Positions 43,531 through 52,924 of a stretch of DNA of 64,000 bases are shown here, piece after piece. Below the pieces are notes generated by a model that saw only the letters and a list, made by a program, of their open reading frames with translations, did no database searches and was not told the origin of the DNA. The stretch's first letter is position 1; each line of letters begins with the position of its first letter. Origin of the DNA: Aldehydirespirator sp965205155. Its GTDB lineage: Bacteria; Actinomycetota; Acidimicrobiia; Acidimicrobiales; Aldehydirespiratoraceae. The DNA is taken from contig OZ242033.1 in assembly GCA_965205155.1 (NCBI GenBank), positions 3,720,001 through 3,784,000 on the forward strand, read 5' to 3'. Position numbers and translations under genes: made by a program.

Positions 43531-45144
43531 TCAGTGGCGGAACTGGCGTTCTCCGGTTAGGAGCATGGCCAGGTTGCGCTCGTCGGCGGCGGCAATGACC
43601 GCAGCGTCGTTGACTGAGCCGCCGGGCTGAACCACGACGGCAGCGCCCGCGTCGGCTGCGGCGTGGATGCCGTCGGCGAACGGGTAGAAGCCGTCGCTGG
43701 CGCAGGCTCCCCCCGCGGCCCGGCCCGCAGCCTTGGCCGCGGCCAGTTGACCGGCTTCGACCCGGTTCTGCTGGCCCGCGCCGATGCCCCAGGCGGTGCC
43801 GTCGTGGGCCAGCACTACTGCGTTGGAGCTGGTGTGGGCGCACACCCGCCAGGCGAACAGAGCGTCGGCCCGCTCTGCTTCGGTGGGCTGCCGGGCGGTG
43901 ACCACCTGCCAGCCGGCCGGGTCGGTGTCCAGCCGGCGGGGAGACTGCACCAGGAAGTCCCCCGAGCCGCCGAGGGATCGCAGCTCCCAGTCTGCTTCGC
44001 GGGGCGCGACCGCGGGCGCCTCCAGCAGGCGGGTGTTGGCCCGGCGGGCGGCCAGCCGCTCGATCACGCCCTCCGCGAAGCCGGGCGCGATCACCACGTC
44101 GGCTTGGGCTGCGGCGACCATGGCGACCGCGGTGGGGTCGTCGATCACGGCGTTGGTGGCCACCACTCCACCGAAGGCGCTGCGCCGGTCGCAGTCGAAG
44201 GCCCGCTCATAGGCGGTGGCCAGATCCTCGGCTACGGCTGCCCCACACGGGTTGGCGTGCTTGACGATCACCGCGGCCGGCCGGTCACCCAGATCGTGGG
44301 CCAGGCGCCAGGCCGCCGCCGCGTCCATCAGGTTCAGGTAGCTGGGCACCGGTCCCCCGTGCTGGGCCACGCCGTCGAAGAACCCGGATGCCCCCCGGGC
44401 GCGGTAGCGGGCCCCCTGCTGGTGGGGGTTCTCGCCGTAGCGCAGCGTCCCGGCCCGCTCCAGGTCCAGCCGGATCACCTCCGGCAGGGCCGTGCCGGTC
44501 TCGGTCTGCTCCGGCTTCCGGGTCTGCATGGCGGCCAGGCGGCCCGCCACGGCCTCAGCCTCGTCCAGCGAAGCCGGCTGGCTCGACGTGGCATCGAACC
44601 AGTCGGCTATCGCGCGGTCGTACGCCGCAATCTGGGCGAAGGCCTTGCGGGCCAGCAGGAGGCGGGTGTTGGCTGGCAGGCGGCCCTCTGAGCGGACCTC
44701 GTCCAGAACCGGCCCGTAGTCGGCCGGATCGACCACCACTGCCACATGGGCATGGTTCTTGGCCGCGGCCCTCACCATGGTAGGGCCGCCGATGTCGATC
44801 GTCTCGATGCCGGGCGACGCCTTGAACGGATACAGGTTCGACACCACCAGATCGATCGGATCGATGCCGTTGGCCTCCAGTTCTGCCTGATGGGCGGGGT
44901 CGTCCCGGTCGGCCAGGATCCCGCCGTGGATGCGGGGATGGAGGGTCACCACCCGGTGCCCCAGCATGACCGGCGAGCCGGTGTAGTCGGCCACGTCCAC
45001 CACCGGCAGTCCCGCAGCCGCGATCACCCGGGCCGTGCCCGCGCTGGCGATCAGCTCCCAGCCCAACTCGACCAGGCCCGCGGCCAGGTCGACCACGCCG
45101 GTCTTGTCGTAGACCGCCATCAGCGCCCGACGGGTCTCATCCAC
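43531..45144 (-). CDS. purH: Bifunctional AICAR formyltransferase/IMP cyclohydrolase
   Basis: 537 residues carrying out the last two steps of IMP synthesis. N-terminal MGS-like cyclohydrolase: MAVYDKTGVVDLAAGLVELG, GTARVIAAAGLPV and TLHPRIHGGILADR. C-terminal formyltransferase: GENPHQQGARYRA, VIVKHANPCGAAVAEDLATA and GIGAGQQNRVEAG, with GFYPFADGI near the end. Full family length. GTG 45144 is the likely start; an ATG eight codons later is the alternative. Monocistronic and convergent with the methyltransferase gene, 12 bp apart. Confidence 0.96.
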   Translation of the reverse strand: MDETRRALMAVYDKTGVVDLAAGLVELGWELIASAGTARVIAAAGLPVVDVADYTGSPVMLGHRVVTLHPRIHGGILADRDDPAHQAELEANGIDPIDLVVSNLYPFKASPGIETIDIGGPTMVRAAAKNHAHVAVVVDPADYGPVLDEVRSEGRLPANTRLLLARKAFAQIAAYDRAIADWFDATSSQPASLDEAEAVAGRLAAMQTRKPEQTETGTALPEVIRLDLERAGTLRYGENPHQQGARYRARGASGFFDGVAQHGGPVPSYLNLMDAAAAWRLAHDLGDRPAAVIVKHANPCGAAVAEDLATAYERAFDCDRRSAFGGVVATNAVIDDPTAVAMVAAAQADVVIAPGFAEGVIERLAARRANTRLLEAPAVAPREADWELRSLGGSGDFLVQSPRRLDTDPAGWQVVTARQPTEAERADALFAWRVCAHTSSNAVVLAHDGTAWGIGAGQQNRVEAGQLAAAKAAGRAAGGACASDGFYPFADGIHAAADAGAAVVVQPGGSVNDAAVIAAADERNLAMLLTGERQFRH

Positions 45145-45160
45145 GGCCCGAGCCTAAGAG

Positions 45161-45363
45161 GCCGAGCGGATAGGGGCGCGAATCCGGTTCATACGGGCGA
45201 GGCCGTGGCCCGAGCGGCCCGTGAGCGCAGCGAACAAGAGCGGGAATGACACCGCTGCGACGCGGCCAGCTCTCACCCACTTGCGCTCGCTCCAAGACGC
45301 CGAGCGGATAGGGGCGCGAATCCGGTTCATACGGGCGAGGCCGTGGCCCGAGCGGCCCGTGAG
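45161..45363. repeat. Two identical 65-bp direct repeats, members of a dispersed repeat family
   Basis: 45161-45225 and 45299-45363 are identical (start GCCGAGCGGATAGGGGCGCG, end GAGCGGCCCGTGAG). The first copy continues into GCGCAGCGAACAAGAGCGGG AATGACACCG, the extension shared with copies at 48702 and, inverted, 55753. No gene is evident in this 280-bp spacer. Confidence 0.85.
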
Positions 45364-45370
45364 AGACCAA

Positions 45371-45396
45371 GATCGACCACGATCCCCTGGCCGGGC
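45371..45396. repeat. Copy of the vapC 3' end
   Basis: A 26-bp stretch (start GATCGACCACGATCCCCTGG) repeats 45443-45468 inside vapC with one mismatch. It looks like a small duplication downstream of the toxin gene. Confidence 0.7.
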
Positions 45397-45425
45397 TCAG
45401 CCAGGGCCGCGATATCGCGGCGATC

Positions 45426-45839
45426 TCACCTGTCGCCGACCAGATCGACGACGATCCCCTGGCCGGGCAGTTGCGGCCACGGGGCTCGGGCGATACGGGC
45501 GTCGAGGGTCACGAGCGGCGCGTCGAGAACGGCTGCCAGGGCGACGAAAGCCGCGTCGTAGGCGGTGAGAATGTGCCTAAGCCTCCAGATCAGCGGCAGG
45601 AGCAACTCGTGCGTGTAGCGGACTGCGTCCAGGTCGGCAAGGGCGACCAAGGCCCGCTCACCGGTCCGGGCCGTGATCTGACCCGAAGCGGCGTAGCGGC
45701 GCACGACATGGGCCACTTCGACGTCGAGCAGCGCCGGCGCGTGCAGAGAGTCGGCCGACAGAATCCGATCGGCCACCTCGTCCGCTTGAGGGAGGCCGAG
45801 GAGCCACTCCACGGCCGCCGAGGAATCGAGGACGATCAC
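45426..45839 (-). CDS. vapC: VapC-type PIN-domain toxin
   Basis: 137-residue PIN ribonuclease. The acidic catalytic set is seen as Asp5 in IVLDSSAAVEWL, Glu in LDVEVAHVVRRY, Asp in TAYDAAFVALA and Asp in VTLDARIA. VapC toxins cleave tRNA or rRNA when free of antitoxin. GTG 45839 overlaps the vapB stop by 4 nt (GTGA), the classic antitoxin-first layout. RNA target not predictable. Confidence 0.88.
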   Translation of the reverse strand: MIVLDSSAAVEWLLGLPQADEVADRILSADSLHAPALLDVEVAHVVRRYAASGQITARTGERALVALADLDAVRYTHELLLPLIWRLRHILTAYDAAFVALAAVLDAPLVTLDARIARAPWPQLPGQGIVVDLVGDR

Positions 45840-46063
45840 CTCGCGTCGCGCTCGGCCCTGACGGCATCGACAGCCGACTCCGCTGCCGCGATGCGCTCGA
45901 AGGCGGCCACCCGCTCCACAAGCTCGCGCCGGGTCGGCTGCTGCATGGCGCGGCGCAACTCGCCGAGCGCATACTCGGACAAGGACTGGCCCTCGATCGC
46001 AGCTCGAGCCTTCAGGCGGCGGTGCAACTCGTCGGGAACGTTCCGGATCTGCAGCGAAGTCAT
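45836..46063 (-). CDS. vapB: VapB-type antitoxin
   Basis: 75 residues. The N terminus SLQIRNVPDELHRRLKARAA is a ribbon-helix-helix DNA-binding unit of the FitA/VapB kind, and the Glu/Arg-rich C terminus would wrap the toxin. ATG 46063 lies beside a TGCATGCA palindrome (46078-46085), a possible autoregulatory operator. Coupled to vapC by a 4-nt overlap. Confidence 0.85.
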   Translation of the reverse strand: MTSLQIRNVPDELHRRLKARAAIEGQSLSEYALGELRRAMQQPTRRELVERVAAFERIAAAESAVDAVRAERDAR

Positions 46064-46123
46064 GTGATCAGCATACTTGCATGCAGTTAGCATGACACTG
46101 GTGGCTCTGGCCGAGCCGGTGAT

Positions 46124-47004
<881 letters not shown>

Positions 47005-47008
<4 letters not shown>

Positions 47009-48168
47009 GGCTGGTCCTGCCCGCCGGCGGCGCCGGCAAGCTCCACCGCCCGGCGGGCGGCGTCCAGCATCGTCGGCTCCATCATCAGGGCACCGCCCAG
47101 GTAAGGCTCCAGCAGTTCCCGGCCCTCGGCCGCGTTGGTGCCGTCGAGGCGGATCACGATGGGCGAGTCGATGTCGACCCGCCCAGTGGCCTCGATGATG
47201 CCGTTGGCGATCTCCTCACCCCGGGTGATTCCCCCGAAGATGTTGATCAGGATGGCCCGCACCGCGGGATCGTTGTTGATCACCTCCAACGCGCCGGCCA
47301 TGACCTCTGCGTTGGCGCCTCCGCCGATGTCGAGGAAGTTGGCCGGCTGGCCCCCCACCTGGTTGACGACGTCCACGGTGCTCATGGCCAGGCCCGCGCC
47401 GTTGGCAATCACCCCGACCGAGCCGTCCAGGCCGACGTACTGCAGCCGCTTGGCGTGGGCGGCCTGCTCCCGCTCGTCGCGCGTCTGGGTGGCGTCGTAT
47501 TGGGCGTAGTCGTCGTGGCGGAACGTGCTGTTGGCGTCCAGGGTGACCTTGGAGTCGAGCAGCACCACGTCGCCCCCGGAGGTCACGATGAGCGGGTTGA
47601 CCTCGACCAGGTCGGCGTCGGCGTCCACGTAGGCGCCGTACAGGGTCACCAGCACATCGGCCACGGCGTCGGCAACGGCTCCAGGGATGCGGGCCGCGTC
47701 AACCCACTGGCGGCACTCCTGCGGTGTCAGCCCGTCCACCGGATCGATGTGGATGCGGGCGATGGCGTCGGGGTCGCGGGCGGCCACGGTCTCGATGTCC
47801 ACGCCGCCCTCGGCCGACAGCATCCCCAGGTGCTTGCGGGCGGACCGGTCGAGAGTGAAGCTGGCGTAGTACTCCTCGGCGATGTCGGACGCCTGCTCGA
47901 TCCAGAGACGGCGCACGATGTGACCCGAGATGTCGAGGCCCAGGATGCCGGCGGCATGGCTGCGCACGGCGTCGAGGTCGGCGGCCAGCTTCACGCCTCC
48001 GGCCTTGCCCCGCCCTCCGGTGTGGACTTGGGACTTCACCACCACGGGCAGTCCGAGCCGCTCGGCCGCGGCTGCCGCGTCGTCGGGCGAGAACGCCACT
48101 TCCCCCGTGGGCACCGGCAGCCCGTACCGGGCGAACAGTTCCTTGCCCTGATGCTCGAACAGATCCAC
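47005..48168 (-). CDS. sucC: Succinyl-CoA synthetase beta subunit
   Basis: 387 residues. The ATP-grasp domain begins VDLFEHQGKELFARYGLPVP and includes KSQVHTGGRGKAGGVKLA; the C-terminal CoA-ligase part has GLAMSTVDVVNQVGGQPANF, LDIGGGANAEV and ILINIFGGITRGEEIA. GTG 48168 gives the family's normal length; sequence upstream in the frame is non-coding and partly repeat. Followed by sucD in a coupled operon. Confidence 0.96.
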
Positions 48169-48189
48169 GAGCGGCGATACTAGGCCGCG

Positions 48190-48681
48190 ATGCCCGTTTC
48201 CAGCGGTCCTCGGCCGAACCTGCGTTCCGTCATCGTGGTGGGCCTGGCCGGAGTGGCGGTCGCGCTGGGGCTGGTCCTCGGGGTGCTGCTGCTGACCCGG
48301 GGCGGCACCGACGTGGAGATCCGCCTCGGCGACCGCGACTTCCGCGACATGGAGACCGGCCGGATCAGCGCCGAGATCGCCGATCGAGGGCCGATCCTGT
48401 TCGGTGACGTGGCCGACGGCGAACTCGACATCATCCTGCAGCACCTCGGAGACGACCCGGAGTCGGGGTGGTTGGCCTTCGAGGCCCGCCGACCCGGCCA
48501 GAGCCGGGACTGCTTCTTCGAGTGGCAGGCCGAGCAAGCTGAATTCGTCAACACCTGCGACCGCGCCGACGTCGTGGACGCGGCCGGAACAGGACTGCGC
48601 CACTTCGGCGTGGCCGTCGTGGACGGCGACGTCCGGATCGACATCAACCCAGAGGCCGAGCGGATAGACCGTGATCCGTAA
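48190..48681 (+). CDS. Membrane-anchored protein of unknown function
   Basis: 163 residues. A short basic N terminus (SSGPRPNLRS) precedes one hydrophobic helix (VIVVGLAGVAVALGLVLGVL), then an extracytoplasmic domain of about 120 residues. The domain has two cysteines (DCFFEW and NTCDRA) and a C-terminal HFGVAVVDGDVRIDI that recalls the last strand of Rieske-type folds, but the Cys-His cluster ligands are absent. Divergent from sucC with 21 bp between starts. The 3' end runs into the dispersed repeat. Family not recognised. Confidence 0.65.
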   Translation: MPVSSGPRPNLRSVIVVGLAGVAVALGLVLGVLLLTRGGTDVEIRLGDRDFRDMETGRISAEIADRGPILFGDVADGELDIILQHLGDDPESGWLAFEARRPGQSRDCFFEWQAEQAEFVNTCDRADVVDAAGTGLRHFGVAVVDGDVRIDINPEAERIDRDP

Positions 48682-48758
48682 GACTCTCGGAGATCCAGCG
48701 AGCGAGGCCGTGGCCCGAGCGGCCCGTGAGCGAAGCGAACAAGAGCGGGCATGACACC
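48652..48758. repeat. Dispersed repeat, copy 3
   Basis: GAGGCCGAGCGGATAG at 48652-48667 overlaps the preceding gene's end, and the conserved core from GCGAGGCCGTGGCCCGAGCG through GAAGCGAACAAGAGCGGG lies at 48702-48749, with CATGACACC to 48758. Compare 45161 and 55753. Confidence 0.8.
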
Positions 48759-48785
48759 GCTGACTTGCCACACCGGGAGGACCCC

Positions 48786-49514
48786 ATGGCTGATGTGAAC
48801 CCCACCGACCGGATATTCCTGCGCGACGCCCAGTGCCGGGCCTTCGACGCAACCGTCGTCTCAGTCGACGACGACGGGAAGGTGGCCCTCGACGCCACCG
48901 CGTTCTACGCGACCAGCGGAGGCCAGCCCCACGACACCGGCACGCTCGGCTGGGATGGCGGCAGGGCGACGGTGACCGACGTGCGAGGCCATGACGTGGT
49001 GCGGCACACCCTCGACGGCCCGGCTCCGCCGGTGGGCACGCCGGTGCGCGGGGAGCTCGACTGGGAGCGCCGCCACGCCCTGATGCGCACCCACACCGCT
49101 CTGCACATCCTGTGCGGGGTGATCTACAACACCTGGGGCGTGTCGGTGACCGGCGGCAACATGGCCCCCCTGTCGGCCCGCATGGACTTCGAGTTCGACC
49201 CGTTGCCGGAGGGCTTCGCAGCCCAGGTCACCGAGCTGGTCAACGCCGAGATCGCCGCCGACCGCCCCATCGAGATCTCGTTCCTGCCCCGGGCCGAGGC
49301 CCTGGCCGACGACGACCTCATCCGAACCAAGGTCAACCTGATACCCGAGTCGGTGCGGGAGATCCGGGTGGTCGACATCGTCGGGCTCGACAAGCAGGCC
49401 GACGGGGGCACCCACCTGCCCTCCACCGGCGGGGTGGGCCGCTTCGAAGTGGTCAAGACCGAGTCGAAGGGCAAGGCCAACAAGCGCCTGCGAATCGCGG
49501 TCCACGACGCCTGA
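48786..49514 (+). CDS. Alanyl-tRNA editing protein (AlaX-like)
   Basis: 242 residues, free-standing editing domain related to the AlaRS C-terminal region; it would hydrolyse mischarged Ser- or Gly-tRNA-Ala. TAFYATSGGQPHDTGTL and the metal-binding MRTHTALHILCG are clear. The second metal motif reads QADGGTHLPSTGGVG, with Asp where many relatives have the zinc-binding Cys. ATG 48786 follows GGGAGG. Stands alone between the dispersed repeat and the helicase gene. Confidence 0.85.
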   Translation: MADVNPTDRIFLRDAQCRAFDATVVSVDDDGKVALDATAFYATSGGQPHDTGTLGWDGGRATVTDVRGHDVVRHTLDGPAPPVGTPVRGELDWERRHALMRTHTALHILCGVIYNTWGVSVTGGNMAPLSARMDFEFDPLPEGFAAQVTELVNAEIAADRPIEISFLPRAEALADDDLIRTKVNLIPESVREIRVVDIVGLDKQADGGTHLPSTGGVGRFEVVKTESKGKANKRLRIAVHDA

Positions 49515-49533
49515 TCTGGCGTGATGGGAGGGC

Positions 49534-51891
49534 TCAGATCTTCTCCAGCGGCGCCCACGACAGCAGCAGTTGCTTCTCGCCGACTGTGGCGAAGCTCACC
49601 GAGGCCTCGACGTCGTCTCCGGTCCCCTTGATGTTGATGATCACGCCCTCGCCCCATAGGGAGTGGCGTACGTCGTCTCCCACCCGAAGCCCAAGGCGTT
49701 CGGCTCCCGACTCAGCGGCCGCCTGCCTGCCCGCCTCCATGGCCCGCTCCACCATCTCATCGCGGTTGACCGCCCGCCGATCAATGGCGCGCTCGCCGCT
49801 GTCCGCCGGGTGCATGGAAGGAGTCCGGCTGCCGACGCCCGCTACTTGTCCGTCGCGCGTTTGCGACGAGCCGTAGCCCGAGGCGAAGCCCGCGCGGTAG
49901 CTGCCTCGCCGCAACCGCGGGCTGGCGACCATCTCAAGGTTCTCTTTGCGAATCTCCTTGAGGAACCTGCTCGGCGGGTTGTACTGGCGGGTTCCGTGCA
50001 GCCACCGGCTCCGGGCGTGGGTCAACGTGAGACGTGTCATTGCCCGAGTGATCCCCACGTAGGCGAGACGGCGCTCCTCCTCCATTTCCGCAGGTTCGCT
50101 CAACGCTCTGAAGTGAGGAAACACCCCGTCCTCAAGGCCGACGATGTACACGTCGCGGTATTCCAAGCCCTTGGCCGAGTGAACGGTCATCAGCGTCACG
50201 GCCGGAGCTGTTTCGTCGATGTCGTCTGTGTCCGCAACAAGCGCGACAGCCTCCAAGAACTCGTCAAGAGTCTCGTGCTCACCTGCCGAGCCGACCAGTT
50301 CTGCGAGATTCTCTAGGCGTCCGGCGGCCTCCACCGTCTCCTCGCCTCGTAGCTCGTCGAGATAGCCGGAACGCTCCAGCAACTCTTGCAGGGCCGCGGC
50401 AGGCGACGCCTCCATGGCGCCCACATCCTCGATCAGTTGAACGAAGCCACGCACTCCGGATGACGCACGCCCCGACACACCCGCCTCATCGCACAAACTG
50501 AGCGCATCGAAGAAGCTGACGCCCAACTCCGAAGTAAGCGCGTCGATCTTCTCGATAGACCTGTCACCCACCCCACGCTTGGGAACGGTAAGCGCACGCT
50601 TCGCGCTCAACTCGTCGGCAGGGTTGGCAACCACCTTGAGATACGCCATGGCGTCACGCACCTCGCGACGGTCATAGAAGCGGGTGCCGCCTACCAGCAC
50701 GTAGGGAACGTTGGCAGCTACCAACTGCTCCTCAATGGCGCGGGACTGGACGTTGGTGCGGTAGAACACCGCCATCTCGTCCCAGCGCATCTGATCATCG
50801 TCATGGCGTCTGACGACCTCGCTGGCGACATAGCGGGCCTCGTCCACCTCGTCGTCCGCAAGGTACTTCACAACCTTGCAACTGTGACCTTCTTCCGATT
50901 CGAGCTCGAGCGGATACCGGCTGGCGTTATAGCTGATCACATCGTTGGCGGCCTTCAGGATGAAATCACGGGGACTGCGATAGTTCTGCTCCAACAAGAC
51001 GATGCGCACATCGCTGAAGGTGCTCTCGAATTCAAGGATGTTGCGGATGTCGGCGCCACGGAAGGCGTAGATCGACTGGTTGGGATCACCGACCACGGTG
51101 ACGGTGCGCCAACCGTCGTCGCTCGGCGCAGATGTGGCACTGCCGTCCTCGACGGCTCCAGCATCGCCGCCAGCTCGTGCCAACCTAAGGCACAACTCGT
51201 TCTGCACCGGGTTGGTGTCCTGGTACTCGTCGACGAACAGGTGCCTGAACCGGTTCCGCCAACGGTCAAGCACCTCTGCATGAGATCTGAAGAGTTCGAC
51301 GGTGCGCTGCAGCAGGTCGTCGAAATCCATCGCAGCCGCTGTCACCAGACGCTGCTGGTAGAGCTCGAACACCCTTCCGACCCGCTCCTCGTGCGGTCTG
51401 GTCGCGCACCCGGCGAACTCAGCCGCAGTGATGTTGTTGTTCTTGGCGTTGGAGATGACGGCGTGCACCGACCGAGGCGGGTAACGCTTGGTGTCGATGT
51501 TCAGGTCGCGCATCACATACCCACATAGCCGCACCGCGTCGCTCTGGTCATAGATGGTGAACCGCTTCGGGTAGCCGACGTACTCGGCGTCGCGGCGCAG
51601 GAACTGAACGCACGCCTTATGAAACGTCGACACCCACATGCTCTCGACCACTGGCCCGACGAGCGCGCCGACCCGCTCGCGCATTTCGCCCGCGGCCTTG
51701 TTCGTGAAGGTGATAGCCAGGATCTCGAACGGCGACACGCCGTGGTGATCAATCAGGTACGCGATGCGATGTGCGATCACCCTGGTCTTGCCCGAGCCTG
51801 CTCCGGCCACCACCAGAAGCGGCCCGCCGGTGTGGGTGACCGCCTCGAACTGGGCCGGGTTGAGGCCCTCCAGAATCGCCGAATCCGCCAT
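49534..51891 (-). CDS. UvrD/PcrA-type ATP-dependent DNA helicase
   Basis: 785-residue superfamily I 3'-5' helicase for repair and replication-fork maintenance. Motifs: LNPAQFEAV (Q motif), AGAGSGKTRV (I), ITFTNKAAGEM (Ia), FVDEYQDTN (II), VGDPNQSIYAFRGAD (III), LEQNYRSP (IV), TVHSAKGLEY (V) and YVGITRAMTRLTL (VI). The C terminus ends with a Tudor-like VGDDVRHSLWGEGVI element common in PcrA/UvrD. ATG 51891 is used; GTG three codons earlier is possible. Convergent with the AlaX-like gene. Confidence 0.93.
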   Translation of the reverse strand: MADSAILEGLNPAQFEAVTHTGGPLLVVAGAGSGKTRVIAHRIAYLIDHHGVSPFEILAITFTNKAAGEMRERVGALVGPVVESMWVSTFHKACVQFLRRDAEYVGYPKRFTIYDQSDAVRLCGYVMRDLNIDTKRYPPRSVHAVISNAKNNNITAAEFAGCATRPHEERVGRVFELYQQRLVTAAAMDFDDLLQRTVELFRSHAEVLDRWRNRFRHLFVDEYQDTNPVQNELCLRLARAGGDAGAVEDGSATSAPSDDGWRTVTVVGDPNQSIYAFRGADIRNILEFESTFSDVRIVLLEQNYRSPRDFILKAANDVISYNASRYPLELESEEGHSCKVVKYLADDEVDEARYVASEVVRRHDDDQMRWDEMAVFYRTNVQSRAIEEQLVAANVPYVLVGGTRFYDRREVRDAMAYLKVVANPADELSAKRALTVPKRGVGDRSIEKIDALTSELGVSFFDALSLCDEAGVSGRASSGVRGFVQLIEDVGAMEASPAAALQELLERSGYLDELRGEETVEAAGRLENLAELVGSAGEHETLDEFLEAVALVADTDDIDETAPAVTLMTVHSAKGLEYRDVYIVGLEDGVFPHFRALSEPAEMEEERRLAYVGITRAMTRLTLTHARSRWLHGTRQYNPPSRFLKEIRKENLEMVASPRLRRGSYRAGFASGYGSSQTRDGQVAGVGSRTPSMHPADSGERAIDRRAVNRDEMVERAMEAGRQAAAESGAERLGLRVGDDVRHSLWGEGVIINIKGTGDDVEASVSFATVGEKQLLLSWAPLEKI

Positions 51892-52054
51892 CAAGGCCAC
51901 CCTACTGCCACCCACTGACGACGCTCGTTGCTCCCGCCGAGATAGAAGAAGCCACTCTCCAGAAGAGCGCGGTCTGCGACCACGGCACCCAGCTAGGTGG
52001 ATCCGTACATTCGCGACTGTGGCAATCACGACATTGAACGAGCGCCTTCCCGAC

Positions 52055-52132
52055 CGTTATTCCAGGCCACTGGAATAGGCGGCCGCTAGCGCTTGCCCCT
52101 ACTCCAGCAAGTAGCGCATTACTGGAATAACG
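52055..52132. promoter_or_regulatory. Inverted-repeat half-sites upstream of the helicase gene
   Basis: CGTTATTCCAG (52055-52065) and CTGGAATAACG (52122-52132) are perfect reverse complements 56 bp apart. A further CTGGAATA at 52070-52077 forms an 8-bp stem with the first copy. The region is 163 bp or more before the helicase start and just after the NYN gene. It may bind a regulator in several half-sites, or be a terminal-repeat relic. Confidence 0.4.
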
Positions 52133-52163
52133 AATCCGCCGAGGGCATCCTCTCGCTCGCCTG

Positions 52164-52811
52164 CTAGATCCCCGACGAGTGGGGCTCACGTCGAGCCAAG
52201 TAATCGGTATCGTCGCGGACGTACTCGAAGCGCTGACGATCCAACCAGTGATTCCAGATCTGCCTACCCTCAACGATCAGTGGCTTGACCCGCAGGGTGC
52301 GACTAGCCCACGTCGCCGTCTCGACTCGTTTACCGGCTTGTAGTGCCACCTCAATGGCAGGAATCAGATCCGTGTCCGCCGAGACGACCACGGCCACGTC
52401 GAAGTGGTTGTCTCGCGCACCTAGAGCTATGTCGAGAGCAATCAGCACATCGATGCCCTTCTCCTCCCCTCGCCATCTGACGGGTTTGCCGAAGGACCAC
52501 TCGGTTGGCCAATAGCGAAGGGGACGAACCTTGACAGTCGTCAGGGGTAGCAATCTCCATGCGTCCACTTGGCGAGCAAAGGCAGACTGAAGGTGTGGAT
52601 GGCTCTTGGGCCCAGGCTGACCCCGATAGACGGTCACTGCGCACAGTTCGCGATCCGGATCGATCGCCTCACCTAGCTGCTTGAGTAGCAGTGCGAGCCG
52701 GTGGGGCCGAACATGGCCGAAGGTAGGAGGATCCCGCGAGGGATCGCCGAATGCCTGTCGGGCACAGTGGTAGACGTTCTGATAGTCGATGAACACTGCC
52801 ACGCGCGTCAC
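52164..52811 (-). CDS. NYN-domain (PIN-like) RNase family protein
   Basis: 215 residues. VAVFIDYQNVYHCARQAFG at the start, KGIDVLIALDIALGARDNHF in the middle and VVVSADTDLIPAIEVALQAG give the acidic residues of the NYN/DUF88 nuclease site. Such proteins act in RNA processing or decay, and some in defence. GTG 52811 start. A terminator hairpin separates it from guaA, so it is probably transcribed alone. Confidence 0.82.
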   Translation of the reverse strand: MTRVAVFIDYQNVYHCARQAFGDPSRDPPTFGHVRPHRLALLLKQLGEAIDPDRELCAVTVYRGQPGPKSHPHLQSAFARQVDAWRLLPLTTVKVRPLRYWPTEWSFGKPVRWRGEEKGIDVLIALDIALGARDNHFDVAVVVSADTDLIPAIEVALQAGKRVETATWASRTLRVKPLIVEGRQIWNHWLDRQRFEYVRDDTDYLARREPHSSGI

Positions 52812-52824
52812 GAGGTCAAGCTAA

Positions 52825-52870
52825 CCAAAATAAAGCCCCGTCATTCCCGGCACGGGCCGGGAAGACGGGG
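52825..52870 (-). terminator. Rho-independent terminator of guaA
   Basis: On the minus strand, CCCCGTC-TTCCCGGC / GCCGGGAA-GACGGGG forms a 15-bp stem with one bulged base and a 4-nt loop, followed by CTTTATTTTGG. It lies 55 bp after the guaA stop. Confidence 0.8.
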
Positions 52871-52924
52871 AGCAATGACAGGACGCTACCAAACCTCGCG
52901 CGCTGCGCGCAACCCAGGTTGCGG

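Noticed and set aside
45145..45425. tRNA or small RNA gene in the purH-vapC spacer
   Set aside because: The GGTTCATAC string recalls a T-loop, but no cloverleaf stems can be made; the region is repeat sequence.
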